From JBEIGE01 sp040382055 (GTDB lineage Bacteria; Pseudomonadota; Gammaproteobacteria; Burkholderiales; Burkholderiaceae_C): DNA of 64,000 nt. Under the pieces are notes generated by a model. It saw only the letters and a program-made list of their open reading frames with translations. It was not told where the DNA came from and made no database searches. The number at the start of each line of letters is the position of its first letter. Within the stretch, counting starts at the first letter, position 1. Made by a program: the position numbers and the translations under genes. Below, one piece after another: positions 1-8,237 of the stretch. The DNA lies in contig JBEIGE010000003.1 of the NCBI GenBank assembly GCA_040382055.1, positions 124,001 to 188,000 on the forward strand. Direction: 5' to 3'.

Positions 1-143
1 TGTTGACTGAAGGGCCATTTGTGGGGTTGCAGGCCATCTACCATTTGGCAGACAGTGAGAGCAGGGTGATCGTATTGCTCAATATCTTGAGCAAGCAAGT
101 CAAGATGGCGGTTCCGCCAGCCAGCATTCGTAAACTGAATTGA
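1..143 (+). CDS. NusG/RfaH-type transcription elongation factor, C-terminal end only
   Basis: The frame is open from the window edge to a TGA at 141-143, giving about 46 residues. The peptide carries a TEGPFVGLQAI stretch and a later LLNILSKQVK segment before a final IRKLN. This matches the KOW domain at the C-terminus of NusG paralogues, and RfaH most closely (known family pattern: VxITEGxFxGxxAI, then LLNxxxKxxK). RfaH-type proteins bind RNA polymerase and suppress pausing in long operons for polysaccharide or surface structures. The N-terminal NGN domain lies outside the window, so whether this is RfaH, a specialised NusG or a broken copy cannot be decided. Confidence 0.65.
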   Translation, partial: LTEGPFVGLQAIYHLADSESRVIVLLNILSKQVKMAVPPASIRKLN

Positions 144-172
144 AAAATTGGGGTCAGAAAAATTGGGGTCAG
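143..172. repeat. Tandem 15-bp direct repeat (AAAAATTGGGGTCAG x2)
   Basis: Two identical 15-bp units sit back to back at 143-157 and 158-172, starting at the stop codon of the NusG/RfaH-type gene. The core ATTGGGGTCAGA resembles short intergenic sequences often seen near REP-associated (Y1) transposases. No transposase is present here, so it may be a remnant or a spread copy. Confidence 0.7.
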
Positions 173-190
173 AACCCGATTGATTGACGA

Positions 191-655
191 TCAGCCTTCG
201 CCCCACCGGGCATCTACCTCGGCCAACATGTCACCCAGGGCTTTGGCGTCGTGGGGGTCTTCAGCGGTGTTCATGGCGTCTTCCAGTACATCGCGGATGT
301 GTTCGGCGCTGACCAACTCCATGTCCCACTGAGGGAACAATCGTTCGCGGGATTCCTCGACTTCACTGATCATGTATATCTGCTTATGCCGATGGTCGGC
401 ATGCAGCAGCTGCATCAGATGTTCAATACTCTGGCGCGGCCCTTCTAGCCACTGAAAGAAAATGCCACCCCCAAAAACCAGCATGCCGGTAATGCCAAAG
501 CGTGGGTTGTTGCGGTGCGAGGTGGCGACGATGCGGTTGACATCGTCATCGTTGATGCCATCGACCGCCCGGCTGCAGTAAACCACGTTGAACAGCAGAG
601 GGGGGTCTTGCCCAAAATTTGGCTCGTCACCGAAAGCGCTTAGGTCATTGAGCAT
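191..655 (-). CDS. BLUF-domain blue-light photoreceptor (FAD-binding), stand-alone
   Basis: This is a 154-residue single-domain BLUF protein that should bind FAD and sense blue light. The residues that form the flavin hydrogen-bond network are visible: Tyr26 in VVYCSRA, Asn50 in the NNPRFGITG block, Gln68 in FFQWLEG, and Trp110-x-Met112. The LEG motif and a DxRH segment are typical of the family. About 35 acidic residues follow the core and no effector domain is fused, so the output must be through a partner protein. Its ATG lies 3 nt after the TAA of the 3-hydroxybenzoate hydroxylase gene on the same strand, so it is probably translated from the same message. The partner and response are unknown. 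Confidence 0.93.
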   Translation of the reverse strand: MLNDLSAFGDEPNFGQDPPLLFNVVYCSRAVDGINDDDVNRIVATSHRNNPRFGITGMLVFGGGIFFQWLEGPRQSIEHLMQLLHADHRHKQIYMISEVEESRERLFPQWDMELVSAEHIRDVLEDAMNTAEDPHDAKALGDMLAEVDARWGEG

Positions 656-658
656 GGT

Positions 659-2617
659 TTATTCCAGCATGAAGGTGTCGAAGTATGCCGCAAGCGCCTT
701 GTGAGCATCCAGCGCAAGCACGTGGCCTATGTACTGGTCAGGGCGCACGACCACCAGGCAGCCTTGCTCACGGTTGATACCACGCATGTCAAAAATATCC
801 TGCCCGTTTTTCAGATCAGGGCAGAAGACCTTCTCGTAGTCGTACAAGCCGTACCAGCCCTTTTGTGGCAACAGCAGGCTGGGTAAGCCATTGGCGGCAA
901 GGGCTTGGGACAATTCAGGCGCGGGCTGTTGAAAGATGGCACGTAGATCGAAAACCGAATCCACATCGTCGCCGGTGCGGTTGAATTTGCGAACCGGCGA
1001 GTGGGGCGATTCAGCCAAAAACCTGCACAGTGCGCGAATGCCTGATTGGTTTTCCTGCGGGTCGTTACAGCCTGCAAAAGCGTACAGACGCCAACGCCCG
1101 TCGGCCCGGGCAACATGCCCCAGGTGCAACGGCCGGGCATCCGAAAGCCGCACCACCGGTGCCGAATGAAATCGGGTTCCAATGACAAAACCACTGGCCA
1201 GGGGCTGGTAAGTGGCATCGCCACAGATCATGGAGGTTTTGTAGTGGGTGCCCATGCCCGCGGTAAAACGCGCGTGTCGCTCAAAGTAGGTCTGGAATTC
1301 TTTCGGATCTACGCCCACTGATGTGGTGTTTGAAGCGGCCTCTTGAGCTTGGGCCTGTTTGGGGCGGTCACTGAACATCTTGGCCCACTCACGATCAAAG
1401 TCGATGAGTTCCTGGGCCACAACCTGGCGCTCTTGCGTATAGGTGTGCAACAACTCAGGCGCGCATTGACCGCGCAAAACGGAAGCCAACTTCCAGCCGA
1501 GGTTAAAGCTGTCCTGCATGGAAAAATTCATGCCTTGGCCAGCCTTGGGGCTGTGGGTGTGGCAAGCATCTCCGGCAATGAAGACACGGGGCAGTTGGGC
1601 GTCCATGGGCTCGGCTTGAACGTCGTCGTATTTGTCGCAGATGCGTTGGCCTATCTCGTACACCGACCACCAGGGCACCTGTTTGACATCCAGGGTGTAG
1701 GGATGCAGGATGCGCCGTGCCGTGGCAATCAGGTCTTCCACGGTGATCTTGCGGCTAGCCACGCGTTCGTCCTCACCGAGCTTGTCCATCTCAACGTACA
1801 GCCTGACCAAATAACCACCCTCACGCGGAATGATGAGCAGGTTGCCGCCGTTGGCAGACTGAACGGCCACCTTGAAGCGGATGTCCGGAAAGTCTGTGAT
1901 GGCCAGTACGTCCATGACACCCCAAGCCTGGTTGGCGGAATCTCCCACCAGACTGCGCCCCATGGACTTGCGCACGGCACTGCGGGCACCATCGCAGCCC
2001 ACCACATACCGCGCAGAGACGGTTTCAATTTGGCCTGTGTGGGCTGCATCTGTGCGCCTGAGCCGCACGGTCACCGGATATTCTTGGGCTTTGCGGTCAA
2101 CCACCAAGTCGATCAGTTCTCGGGCGTAGTGCGGTTCTAACCGGCTGGGGGACTGGCGCATGTGGTCGAGGTAAAAGTCATGCACCCGGGCCTGGTTGAG
2201 CACCACGTGGGGAAACTCGGACAGGCCGTCCTCGGTGTCCTGAACCCTGCCATGGCGCACAATGTTTTCGGGCTGGTTTTCGTCGGGCTTCCAGAAGGTA
2301 ACCTCGTTGATCCAGCAGGCTTCTTTAAGCACTTTCTCGCTGAAGCTGAAGGCCTCAAACATTTCCATGGTGCGGCAGGCAATGCCGTCGGCTTGTCCGA
2401 GTTGCAGCGGGCCGTCTTTTTGTTCGACGATGGCAGTGGTGATGTCTGCAAACGCTGCCAACTGCGCGGCCAGCGTCAGTCCTGCAGGCCCGCAGCCCAC
2501 GATGAGCACATCGACCTGCGGGGCAATCGTGTCGGCATGAGGGTGAAGCGTGGCATAGGCAGAAGCATCGCAGAGTTGCGGGTCGCCGGGCTTGAAGCCG
2601 TTCAGATGGAATTGCAT
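659..2617 (-). CDS. mobA: 3-hydroxybenzoate 4-monooxygenase (FAD-dependent aromatic hydroxylase)
   Basis: This cytoplasmic flavoprotein hydroxylase converts 3-hydroxybenzoate to protocatechuate with NADPH and O2. The ATG at 2617 gives 652 residues starting MQFHLNGF, matching the Comamonas MobA N-terminus as recalled; an ATG 22 codons upstream would overlap the preceding gene. Visible motifs are the FAD dinucleotide fold GCGPAG at residues 41-46, the VGCDGARS motif, the GDACHTHSPKAGQG motif that closes the FAD site, and a C-terminal thioredoxin-like domain as in phenol 2-monooxygenases. It lies 7 bp after the aroE-like gene and 3 bp before the BLUF gene. No ring-cleavage dioxygenase is visible in the window. 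The substrate is assigned by family resemblance. Confidence 0.9.
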   Translation of the reverse strand: MQFHLNGFKPGDPQLCDASAYATLHPHADTIAPQVDVLIVGCGPAGLTLAAQLAAFADITTAIVEQKDGPLQLGQADGIACRTMEMFEAFSFSEKVLKEACWINEVTFWKPDENQPENIVRHGRVQDTEDGLSEFPHVVLNQARVHDFYLDHMRQSPSRLEPHYARELIDLVVDRKAQEYPVTVRLRRTDAAHTGQIETVSARYVVGCDGARSAVRKSMGRSLVGDSANQAWGVMDVLAITDFPDIRFKVAVQSANGGNLLIIPREGGYLVRLYVEMDKLGEDERVASRKITVEDLIATARRILHPYTLDVKQVPWWSVYEIGQRICDKYDDVQAEPMDAQLPRVFIAGDACHTHSPKAGQGMNFSMQDSFNLGWKLASVLRGQCAPELLHTYTQERQVVAQELIDFDREWAKMFSDRPKQAQAQEAASNTTSVGVDPKEFQTYFERHARFTAGMGTHYKTSMICGDATYQPLASGFVIGTRFHSAPVVRLSDARPLHLGHVARADGRWRLYAFAGCNDPQENQSGIRALCRFLAESPHSPVRKFNRTGDDVDSVFDLRAIFQQPAPELSQALAANGLPSLLLPQKGWYGLYDYEKVFCPDLKNGQDIFDMRGINREQGCLVVVRPDQYIGHVLALDAHKALAAYFDTFMLE

Positions 2618-2624
2618 CGTTGCA

Positions 2625-3464
2625 TTAAAGAGTGGCCTTGACTGCTTGTCGCAAGGCCGGAGTGACTTCGGGCATGAAGCCAAACCAGGAATGAAAAGCC
2701 GGCCTCGCCTGGTGCAGCAGCATGCCCATTCCGTTGACTGTGGGGTTACCCCGTTCTCGCGCGGCTCTTAGCAGCGCAGTTTCCAGGGGGACATAGATCA
2801 CGTCCGAGACTAGCGCATGCCTGGGGAGGTGATCAAGATTGAGCTCGAGGGGCAGGTTGCCGTGCATGCCCTGGCTGGTCGTGTTGACCAGCAAAGCCGC
2901 GTCAGCAAGTGCCGCATGACGTTCAGTCCAGGGGAAAACTTTGATTGGGCCACCAAATTCCTGAGCCAACGCTTGTGCGCGTTCTTCAGATCTGTTGAGC
3001 AGGCGAATTTCTTTGGCGTTACGTTCTGCCAGGCTTAACACCACTGCCCTGGCGGCACCACCTGCGCCCAACACAACACAGGGGCCTGAGTCTGCGCGCC
3101 AGTCTGGCTGGGCATCAAGCAGACTTTGGATGTAGCCGAAGCCATCGTGGTTGAACCCTTTGAGGCTGCCATCGGCCTGCACCACGATGGTATTGATGGC
3201 CCCCATGCGGCTGGCCGTTGCGTCGACCGCCTGCACAAACCCCATTGCCGAAATTTTGTGGGGAATGGTGATGTTGCAACCCGCAAAGCCCAGTGCAGGC
3301 AGACCTGCAACAGCAGCCGCAATATTGTCGGGTTTGACGGCGAGCAGAACATAAGCGCCTGTCAAACCGTAGGCCTGGATCCAGTGGTTGTGAATAATCG
3401 GTGAACGGGAATGAGCAACAGGCCAACCCATCACGCCTGCCAGACGGAATTCACTGCTGCTCAT
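2625..3464 (-). CDS. aroE: Shikimate dehydrogenase family protein (AroE-like, possibly catabolic)
   Basis: This 279-residue NADP-dependent oxidoreductase interconverts 3-dehydroshikimate and shikimate, or acts on quinate or a related acid. The substrate serines are in SRSP near residue 20, the catalytic lysine is in NITIPHK, the substrate asparagine is in GAINT, and the nucleotide-binding GAGGAARAV is present. The usual NTDG motif reads NHDG, so a conserved threonine next to the catalytic aspartate is histidine. It is the first gene of a reverse operon with mobA and the BLUF gene, which suggests a catabolic paralogue rather than the housekeeping enzyme. That role is inference; the family call is firm. 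Confidence 0.88.
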   Translation of the reverse strand: MSSSEFRLAGVMGWPVAHSRSPIIHNHWIQAYGLTGAYVLLAVKPDNIAAAVAGLPALGFAGCNITIPHKISAMGFVQAVDATASRMGAINTIVVQADGSLKGFNHDGFGYIQSLLDAQPDWRADSGPCVVLGAGGAARAVVLSLAERNAKEIRLLNRSEERAQALAQEFGGPIKVFPWTERHAALADAALLVNTTSQGMHGNLPLELNLDHLPRHALVSDVIYVPLETALLRAARERGNPTVNGMGMLLHQARPAFHSWFGFMPEVTPALRQAVKATL

Positions 3465-3584
3465 GGTGGCTGAGGTTTTTCATTCGCGGATAACTGGGTT
3501 GACTGGATCCAAGCTTAAGCGTACCAGAAATACAATCTGGTCTTTGCAAAAACTTGGCGCTTCAGGCGCCATTCGTAGGGTATC

Positions 3585-4499
3585 TTGAAATTTTTGGCAA
3601 GTCTTGTTATTGTTATGATTTTAATAGCACTATTGTCTTTTTGGCTGTGGACTCCAGACATGAGTCAGGAAAAACTGGATGCCAGATACCTGAACGCTCC
3701 AACAGACCGGATGATGGTTTCAGGCACGGTGCTGCATGTGCGTGACAGCGGTCCGAAAACTGCACCGGCGATTGTTTTTCTGCATGGCTTTGCCAGCAGC
3801 CTTCACACCTGGGAGGCCTGGGCCAAAGACCTGGAAAAAGACTATCGGGTGATCCGACTTGACTTGCCCGGCAGCGGCTTGAGCCCGGCCGACACCACAG
3901 GCGATTACACCGACTCGCGAAGCTTGCAGCTGGTGTTGGCCCTGATCGATCAATTGGGGCTGGACAAGATTGATCTGGTGGGCCATTCGATCGGCGGGCG
4001 CATTGCCTGGACTTTCGCTGCCCGTCACCCACAGCGCGTGAATAAGCTGGTGCTCATTGCGCCCGACGGGTTTGCCAGCCCAGGGTTTGAGTACGGTCAG
4101 CCACCGCAGGTCAGTACCAGCCTCAAAGCAATGCGTTATGTGTTGCCTAAAGCCCTGGTGCGGATGAGCTTGTTACCTGCCTATGCCAAACCTGAGTCGC
4201 TGTCAGACGCGATGCTGGTTCGCTACCACGACCTTATGCTTGCCCCTGGCGGTCGTGATGCTTTGCTGGCGCGCATGGCCCAGACCACACTGATTGACCC
4301 GGTGCCTTTGCTGCAAAGCATTGTCGCGCCGACCTTGCTTCTTTGGGGAGACAAGGACGCCATGATCCCGGTAGCCAATGCGCAAAACTATCGCGACGCA
4401 TTGGCCAACAGCAAGCTTGTGACCATTCCCGACACCGGGCATTTGCCGATGGAGGAGTCTGCGGAAATTTCTCTGAAGGCGCTTCGGGCATTTTTGTAA
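3585..4499 (+). CDS. Alpha/beta hydrolase with N-terminal membrane anchor
   Basis: This is a 304-residue alpha/beta-hydrolase. A hydrophobic segment at residues 3-22 should anchor it in the inner membrane. The catalytic triad is visible as Ser135 in GHSIGG, an aspartate at about 256 in WGDKD, and His286 in DTGHLP; HGF near residue 67 forms the oxyanion hole. The first codon is TTG at 3585 after a weak AGGG; ATG at 3615 is an alternative but would cut the anchor. It runs divergently from aroE with a 120-bp gap. The substrate is unknown; esters or lactones are typical for the fold. Confidence 0.82.
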   Translation: MKFLASLVIVMILIALLSFWLWTPDMSQEKLDARYLNAPTDRMMVSGTVLHVRDSGPKTAPAIVFLHGFASSLHTWEAWAKDLEKDYRVIRLDLPGSGLSPADTTGDYTDSRSLQLVLALIDQLGLDKIDLVGHSIGGRIAWTFAARHPQRVNKLVLIAPDGFASPGFEYGQPPQVSTSLKAMRYVLPKALVRMSLLPAYAKPESLSDAMLVRYHDLMLAPGGRDALLARMAQTTLIDPVPLLQSIVAPTLLLWGDKDAMIPVANAQNYRDALANSKLVTIPDTGHLPMEESAEISLKALRAFL

Positions 4500-4589
4500 G
4501 CGCTGCCGCTGCCCGTGAGCGGGTAGGATCTCCCACCTGTCGTTCTTGACATCACTGGTTTTAGACATCAATGCTCAAAGGAAAAATTT

Positions 4590-4997
4590 ATGTTCAATCA
4601 ACTCACCTTATCGATTGACGATGCGAAAAAAATTGCCGAAGCCTGCCGTGTGAAGGCTGTTCAGGAAGGCTGGAACGTGGTGATTGCCATCGTTGACGAT
4701 GGCGGGCACTTGATGTACCTGGAACGCATGGACGGCACACAGAAAGCTTCGAGCGTCATCGCAATTGAAAAGGGCAAGACGGCACTGTTGTTCAAGCGCA
4801 CCAGCAAGTCCATGGAGGCAGCGGTTCAAGGGGGCCGGGCCGTGGTGATGAAGTTGCCCGGAGCAACACCCATTGAGGGTGGCGTGCCCCTGATCCGAGA
4901 CGGCCAATATGTCGGAGCTATCGGAATTTCAGGGGTCCAGTCATCAGAGGACGGCATTATTGCCGCAGCAGGCATTGCCTGTTTTGAGACTATTTGA
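4590..4997 (+). CDS. HbpS/GlcG-family (DUF336) protein
   Basis: This 135-residue protein has the full HbpS/GlcG-like fold: an N-terminal helix (SIDDAKKIAEAC), a strand pair with VVIAIVDDGGHL, the VSSVxA-like segment, and the final GAIGISG block. Members bind haem or small metabolites and are common in clusters for glycolate, propanediol and aromatic catabolism, often without a proven activity. AAGGA precedes the ATG at a good distance. It follows the hydrolase after 90 bp and converges with the amidohydrolase, overlapping its 3' end by 8 bp. The tight tail-to-tail packing suggests the two have long been neighbours. No signal peptide is visible. Confidence 0.82.
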   Translation: MFNQLTLSIDDAKKIAEACRVKAVQEGWNVVIAIVDDGGHLMYLERMDGTQKASSVIAIEKGKTALLFKRTSKSMEAAVQGGRAVVMKLPGATPIEGGVPLIRDGQYVGAIGISGVQSSEDGIIAAAGIACFETI

Positions 4998-6147
4998 TGT
5001 TGAGCAAGCGGGCCGCATTACCGCCCGCAATCAAATCCCGCGATGCTTTGGGTAGCCGCTTGACCTGGGCAATCAGGCCCAGTGGATCTTCCTCGCCCAT
5101 GTCGTAAGGGTAATCGGTTCCGAGCACCACATGATCTGCACCGAAGCGGTCTATGAGGCGCTTGAGCATTTCGGGGTCAAAGGTGATGGTGTCAAAGTAA
5201 AACTTTTCAAGATAGCTCGAGGGCAGACGCTTGATCACGGTGCGGCAGTCCGGGCGTGCACGCCAAGCGTGGTCCATGCGGGCCCAGTAGTGGGCGATAA
5301 AACCACCGCCATGGGCAACCACGATTTTGAGCTTGGGGTAGCGTGCCATCACACCATCAAAAATAAGATGGGAGACAGCCACAGTGGACTCCAGAGGGTT
5401 GCCAATGACGTTGTTGAAGTAGTGGTGGGTCAGACGATCGGCCTGGGTCCAGCCCAGGGGATGCATGAAGATCACAACGCCGAGCTCTTCGCAGCGGGCA
5501 AAGAATTTGTCCAGCTTAAGGCTGGGATCAGTCAGGTTCTTGCCGTTGACGTTGGTGCAGATCTCAATGCCCCGCATGCCCAGATTTTTAACGCAGTGGT
5601 TCAACTCGCGAATGGCCAGTTGTGAGTTTTGCAAAGGAACCGAGCCCAAGCCGACAAAACGGTCAGGTGTATCAGACACAATTTTTGCAATGCCCTCATT
5701 GACTTCGCGTGCCAGTTCGGCGCCGTAATCGGCCTCTGTCCAATAGAAAAAATGATACGGCGCAGGGCAGACCGCCTGGATGTCAACACCCATGCGGTCC
5801 ATGTCGACCAGACGCTGATTGACGCCGGTGAGTTTGGGCGCTCGACTTTTCATTTGCTTGACGTTGGTGGCGCGGGTGATCTCGTCCGCGAACACCGTCG
5901 TTGGGTCGTACTGAGCCGGGTTGAGGTGCGCCGTTTTGGCGTTGACTACCGGATTAAGGTAATGGCAATGCAAGTCCACGACCTTGGATTTCCCGGCCTT
6001 GCCTTTGGCGACCGCGCGGGGCAAGGCCGGGCTAGATGCCTTGGCGGTACTGTTGGCTTTGGTGGCTGCGGCAGTGCGTGGACTGCCGCGCATATTGCCA
6101 TGATTGTGCTGCGGATCTGAGCATCCGGGCTGGCATGTGTAGAACAT
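4990..6147 (-). CDS. ACMSD-type amidohydrolase/decarboxylase (Amidohydro_2) with unusual N-terminus
   Basis: This 385-residue metal-dependent enzyme belongs to the family of aminocarboxymuconate-semialdehyde decarboxylase and gamma-resorcylate decarboxylase. The HxH metal motif is at residues 60-62 (HCH), with further ligands in FMHPLGW, VVAHGGG and GTDYPYD. Relatives remove a carboxyl group from aromatic or muconate-like acids, or hydrolyse related bonds. Residues 1-55 are extra: a start with Cys5, Cys9, His14 and His16, then an Ala/Lys/Ser-rich linker. AGGAG lies 5-9 bp before the ATG, supporting this start; Met19 is an alternative. It is divergent from the next dehydrogenase, with 95 bp between. 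The substrate is unknown. Confidence 0.86.
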   Translation of the reverse strand: MFYTCQPGCSDPQHNHGNMRGSPRTAAATKANSTAKASSPALPRAVAKGKAGKSKVVDLHCHYLNPVVNAKTAHLNPAQYDPTTVFADEITRATNVKQMKSRAPKLTGVNQRLVDMDRMGVDIQAVCPAPYHFFYWTEADYGAELAREVNEGIAKIVSDTPDRFVGLGSVPLQNSQLAIRELNHCVKNLGMRGIEICTNVNGKNLTDPSLKLDKFFARCEELGVVIFMHPLGWTQADRLTHHYFNNVIGNPLESTVAVSHLIFDGVMARYPKLKIVVAHGGGFIAHYWARMDHAWRARPDCRTVIKRLPSSYLEKFYFDTITFDPEMLKRLIDRFGADHVVLGTDYPYDMGEEDPLGLIAQVKRLPKASRDLIAGGNAARLLNIK

Positions 6148-6242
6148 TGAGTCTCCTGTGTCGGGGTTATTTATCTCATGATAACTTATGATCCGTAAGA
6201 ATCAAAGCCATCTCAACACCAAATTGAAGTCAAGGAGACACG

Positions 6243-7136
6243 ATGCAGATAGGAATTGCCGGAACGGGAAAAATGGGATCCGCCATAGCCCAAAGATTGA
6301 TAAAGCTAGGCCATCGGGTCTCGGTCTGGAACCGCAGCCCTGAGCGCGCCAAACCGTTGTTAGATTTGGGTGCCATTTTGGCCCAAACGCCTTTGGAGTT
6401 AGCGCAAACAACTGATCTGGTGATCACCATGCTGACCGATGAAAAAGCGCTTGATGCCGTTTACAGCGGTGCTAACGGCCTGCTTTCGGGCGATGTCAAG
6501 GGTAAATTCTTTATGGACATGAGCACGGTCAAACCGGCCAAGCCGCAAGAGTTGGGAGCCTTGGTTCGGGCGGTGCACGCACACTATCTCGAATGCCCGG
6601 TGGGTGGCAGCGTTGGCCCAGCTTCCGAGGGAAAGCTCATGGGTTTCGTGGGCGGGGATGCGGCCGACCTGGAACGTGCAAAACCTGTGCTGGACCTGCT
6701 TTGCCGCCGTGTGGAACACGTTGGGCCCTTGGGTGCAGGTGCAACCATGAAGCTGGCTATCAACCTGCCCCTGATGGTCTACTGGCAAACCTTGAGTGAA
6801 GCACTTTCGCTGATTGAGCCCCTGGGCTTGGACCCCAAGCGGGTGATTGACATTTTTTCCGAGACCTCGGGTGGACCCAATATGCTCAAAGTGCGTGGCG
6901 GCATGATTGCGCAGGCATTGATGGGCAACGCCGGCGGCCAGGTGACCGTAGACATTGCCACCATGCGCAAGGATGTTCGCAGCATGCTTGACCAAGGCGC
7001 GCATGGGCAATCTGATTTACCCTTGACCTCCATGACGCTCAAATGCTTTGACCGTGCCGCAGCCAGCGGCCTGGATTCGGCTGATTGCACGTCCTTGTTA
7101 ACCTGGTGGCTGCAGACGGGCCGTAAAACCACCTGA
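6243..7136 (+). CDS. NAD(P)-dependent beta-hydroxyacid dehydrogenase (3-hydroxyisobutyrate dehydrogenase family)
   Basis: This 297-residue oxidoreductase has an N-terminal Rossmann motif GTGKMG at residues 7-12, the MDMSTV substrate loop, the SVGPA-type region and the catalytic lysine in GATMKLAINL. Family members oxidise 3-hydroxyisobutyrate, tartronate semialdehyde or similar short hydroxyacids, and some reduce succinic semialdehyde. AAGGAG stands 5 bp before the ATG. It is the first forward gene of a run with the Bug protein, the deacetylase-like hydrolase and the TetR gene. A second member of the same family lies at 9835-10797 on the other strand, so the cluster has two. The substrate cannot be read from sequence. 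Confidence 0.88.
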   Translation: MQIGIAGTGKMGSAIAQRLIKLGHRVSVWNRSPERAKPLLDLGAILAQTPLELAQTTDLVITMLTDEKALDAVYSGANGLLSGDVKGKFFMDMSTVKPAKPQELGALVRAVHAHYLECPVGGSVGPASEGKLMGFVGGDAADLERAKPVLDLLCRRVEHVGPLGAGATMKLAINLPLMVYWQTLSEALSLIEPLGLDPKRVIDIFSETSGGPNMLKVRGGMIAQALMGNAGGQVTVDIATMRKDVRSMLDQGAHGQSDLPLTSMTLKCFDRAAASGLDSADCTSLLTWWLQTGRKTT

Positions 7137-7170
7137 AACCACGTAAAACCAAGTCAGGCCATTCCGAAGA

Positions 7171-7206
7171 TTGACACGTCTAAACGGTTGCAATGCATAA
7201 TTGATC
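7171..7206 (+). promoter_or_regulatory. Candidate sigma-70 promoter with shared TAATTGATC element
   Basis: TTGACA at 7171-7176 is followed, after a long 19-bp spacer, by CATAAT at 7196-7201. TAATTGATC at 7198-7206 overlaps the -10 and expected start region. The same 9-mer is at 12531-12539 beside the flavin reductase promoter. It may be an operator of the nearby TetR protein (inference). Confidence 0.4.
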
Positions 7207-7250
7207 AGTTGATAATGAGCCTGGGATACAAATTTTTAAGGAGACAGATC

Positions 7251-8234
7251 GTGAACCCATTTCCTATTTCGCGCGCAGGCTTTCGCGCCCTGATTGCCGC
7301 AGCCTTAATGGCTGCAACCGGCGTCGTGTTGGCCCAGGCCTTTCCCAACAAGCCGGTGCGTCTGGTGGTGACCTACCCCGCAGGCGGCAGTTCTGACTTG
7401 ATGGCGCGCATCATGGGCCAAAAGCTCAGCGCCTTTTGGGGCCAGCCCGTGATCATTGAAAGCAAGCCTGGTGCAGCCGGATCGATCGGTATGGAGTTTT
7501 CTGCACGTCAGCCTGCCGACGGCTACACGTTTGTGATTGGAAATCTCGGCCCCGCGGCGGTCAACCCCCTCATCACCAAAGTGCCTTACAGCATGGAGAA
7601 AGACTTTATACCGGTCTCACTCACAGCGACCGGTCCCAATATTTTGGTGGTCCCTACCGCTTCTCCCTTCAAAAACTTGGGTGAGTTGGTTGCCGCAGCT
7701 AAAGCCAAGCCCGGATCGCTGAGCTTTGGTACCAGTGGTGCCGGAAGCATGGCCCATTTGGGCGGTGAACTCATCATGCGCCAGGCTGGCATCAAGATGG
7801 TGGGCATTCCTTACAAAGGCGGAGGCCAGGCTGTGAACGATTTGCTAGCGGCCCAGATTGACCTGATGGTGTCTGATGCCTTGCCTGTTTCGCAACACAT
7901 CAAGTCCGGCCGCTTGCGTGCCTTGGCCATAACCAGCGCCAAGCGTTCACCCATGTCGCCTGAAATCCCGACATTTGCCGAAGCTGGGTTGAGTGGCTTG
8001 GTGGCTGAAAACTGGTGGGGCGTATTTCTGCCTGCCGGAACGCCCAAGGCGGTTGTTGATGCTTACAACGCCGCACTGGTGAAGATCATGGCTGACCCGG
8101 ACCTGAAAGAGCGTTTTGCCGGCTTGGGCGTTGAGGCTATGGCTTCTTCCCAGGACGAATTCAGGGCCTTTCTGGCATCTGAAAATGCCAAGTATTCCAA
8201 GCTGATTTCAGACAACGGTATCAAAGGCGACTAA
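7251..8234 (+). CDS. Bug/TctC-family periplasmic substrate-binding protein
   Basis: This protein captures carboxylic or aromatic acids in the periplasm for tripartite tricarboxylate (TTT) transport or sensing. GTG at 7251 is preferred because AAGGAGA stands 6 bp upstream; it gives 327 residues with a Sec signal peptide ending near VVLAQA. The mature start FPNKPVRLVV, then YPAGGSSDLMAR and the GAAGSIG loop, are hallmarks of Bug proteins. It is an orphan receptor here: the next genes are not TctA or TctB, although a full tctCBA set lies 5 kb downstream and could serve it. The deacetylase-like hydrolase starts 3 bp after its stop, so the pair is co-translated. The ligand is unknown. Confidence 0.9.
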   Translation: MNPFPISRAGFRALIAAALMAATGVVLAQAFPNKPVRLVVTYPAGGSSDLMARIMGQKLSAFWGQPVIIESKPGAAGSIGMEFSARQPADGYTFVIGNLGPAAVNPLITKVPYSMEKDFIPVSLTATGPNILVVPTASPFKNLGELVAAAKAKPGSLSFGTSGAGSMAHLGGELIMRQAGIKMVGIPYKGGGQAVNDLLAAQIDLMVSDALPVSQHIKSGRLRALAITSAKRSPMSPEIPTFAEAGLSGLVAENWWGVFLPAGTPKAVVDAYNAALVKIMADPDLKERFAGLGVEAMASSQDEFRAFLASENAKYSKLISDNGIKGD

Positions 8235-8237
8235 CTT

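Noticed and set aside
1343..2140. 265-codon open frame on the plus strand within mobA
   Set aside because: It is antisense to a well supported flavoprotein gene, has no recognisable domain, and reflects codon bias of mobA.
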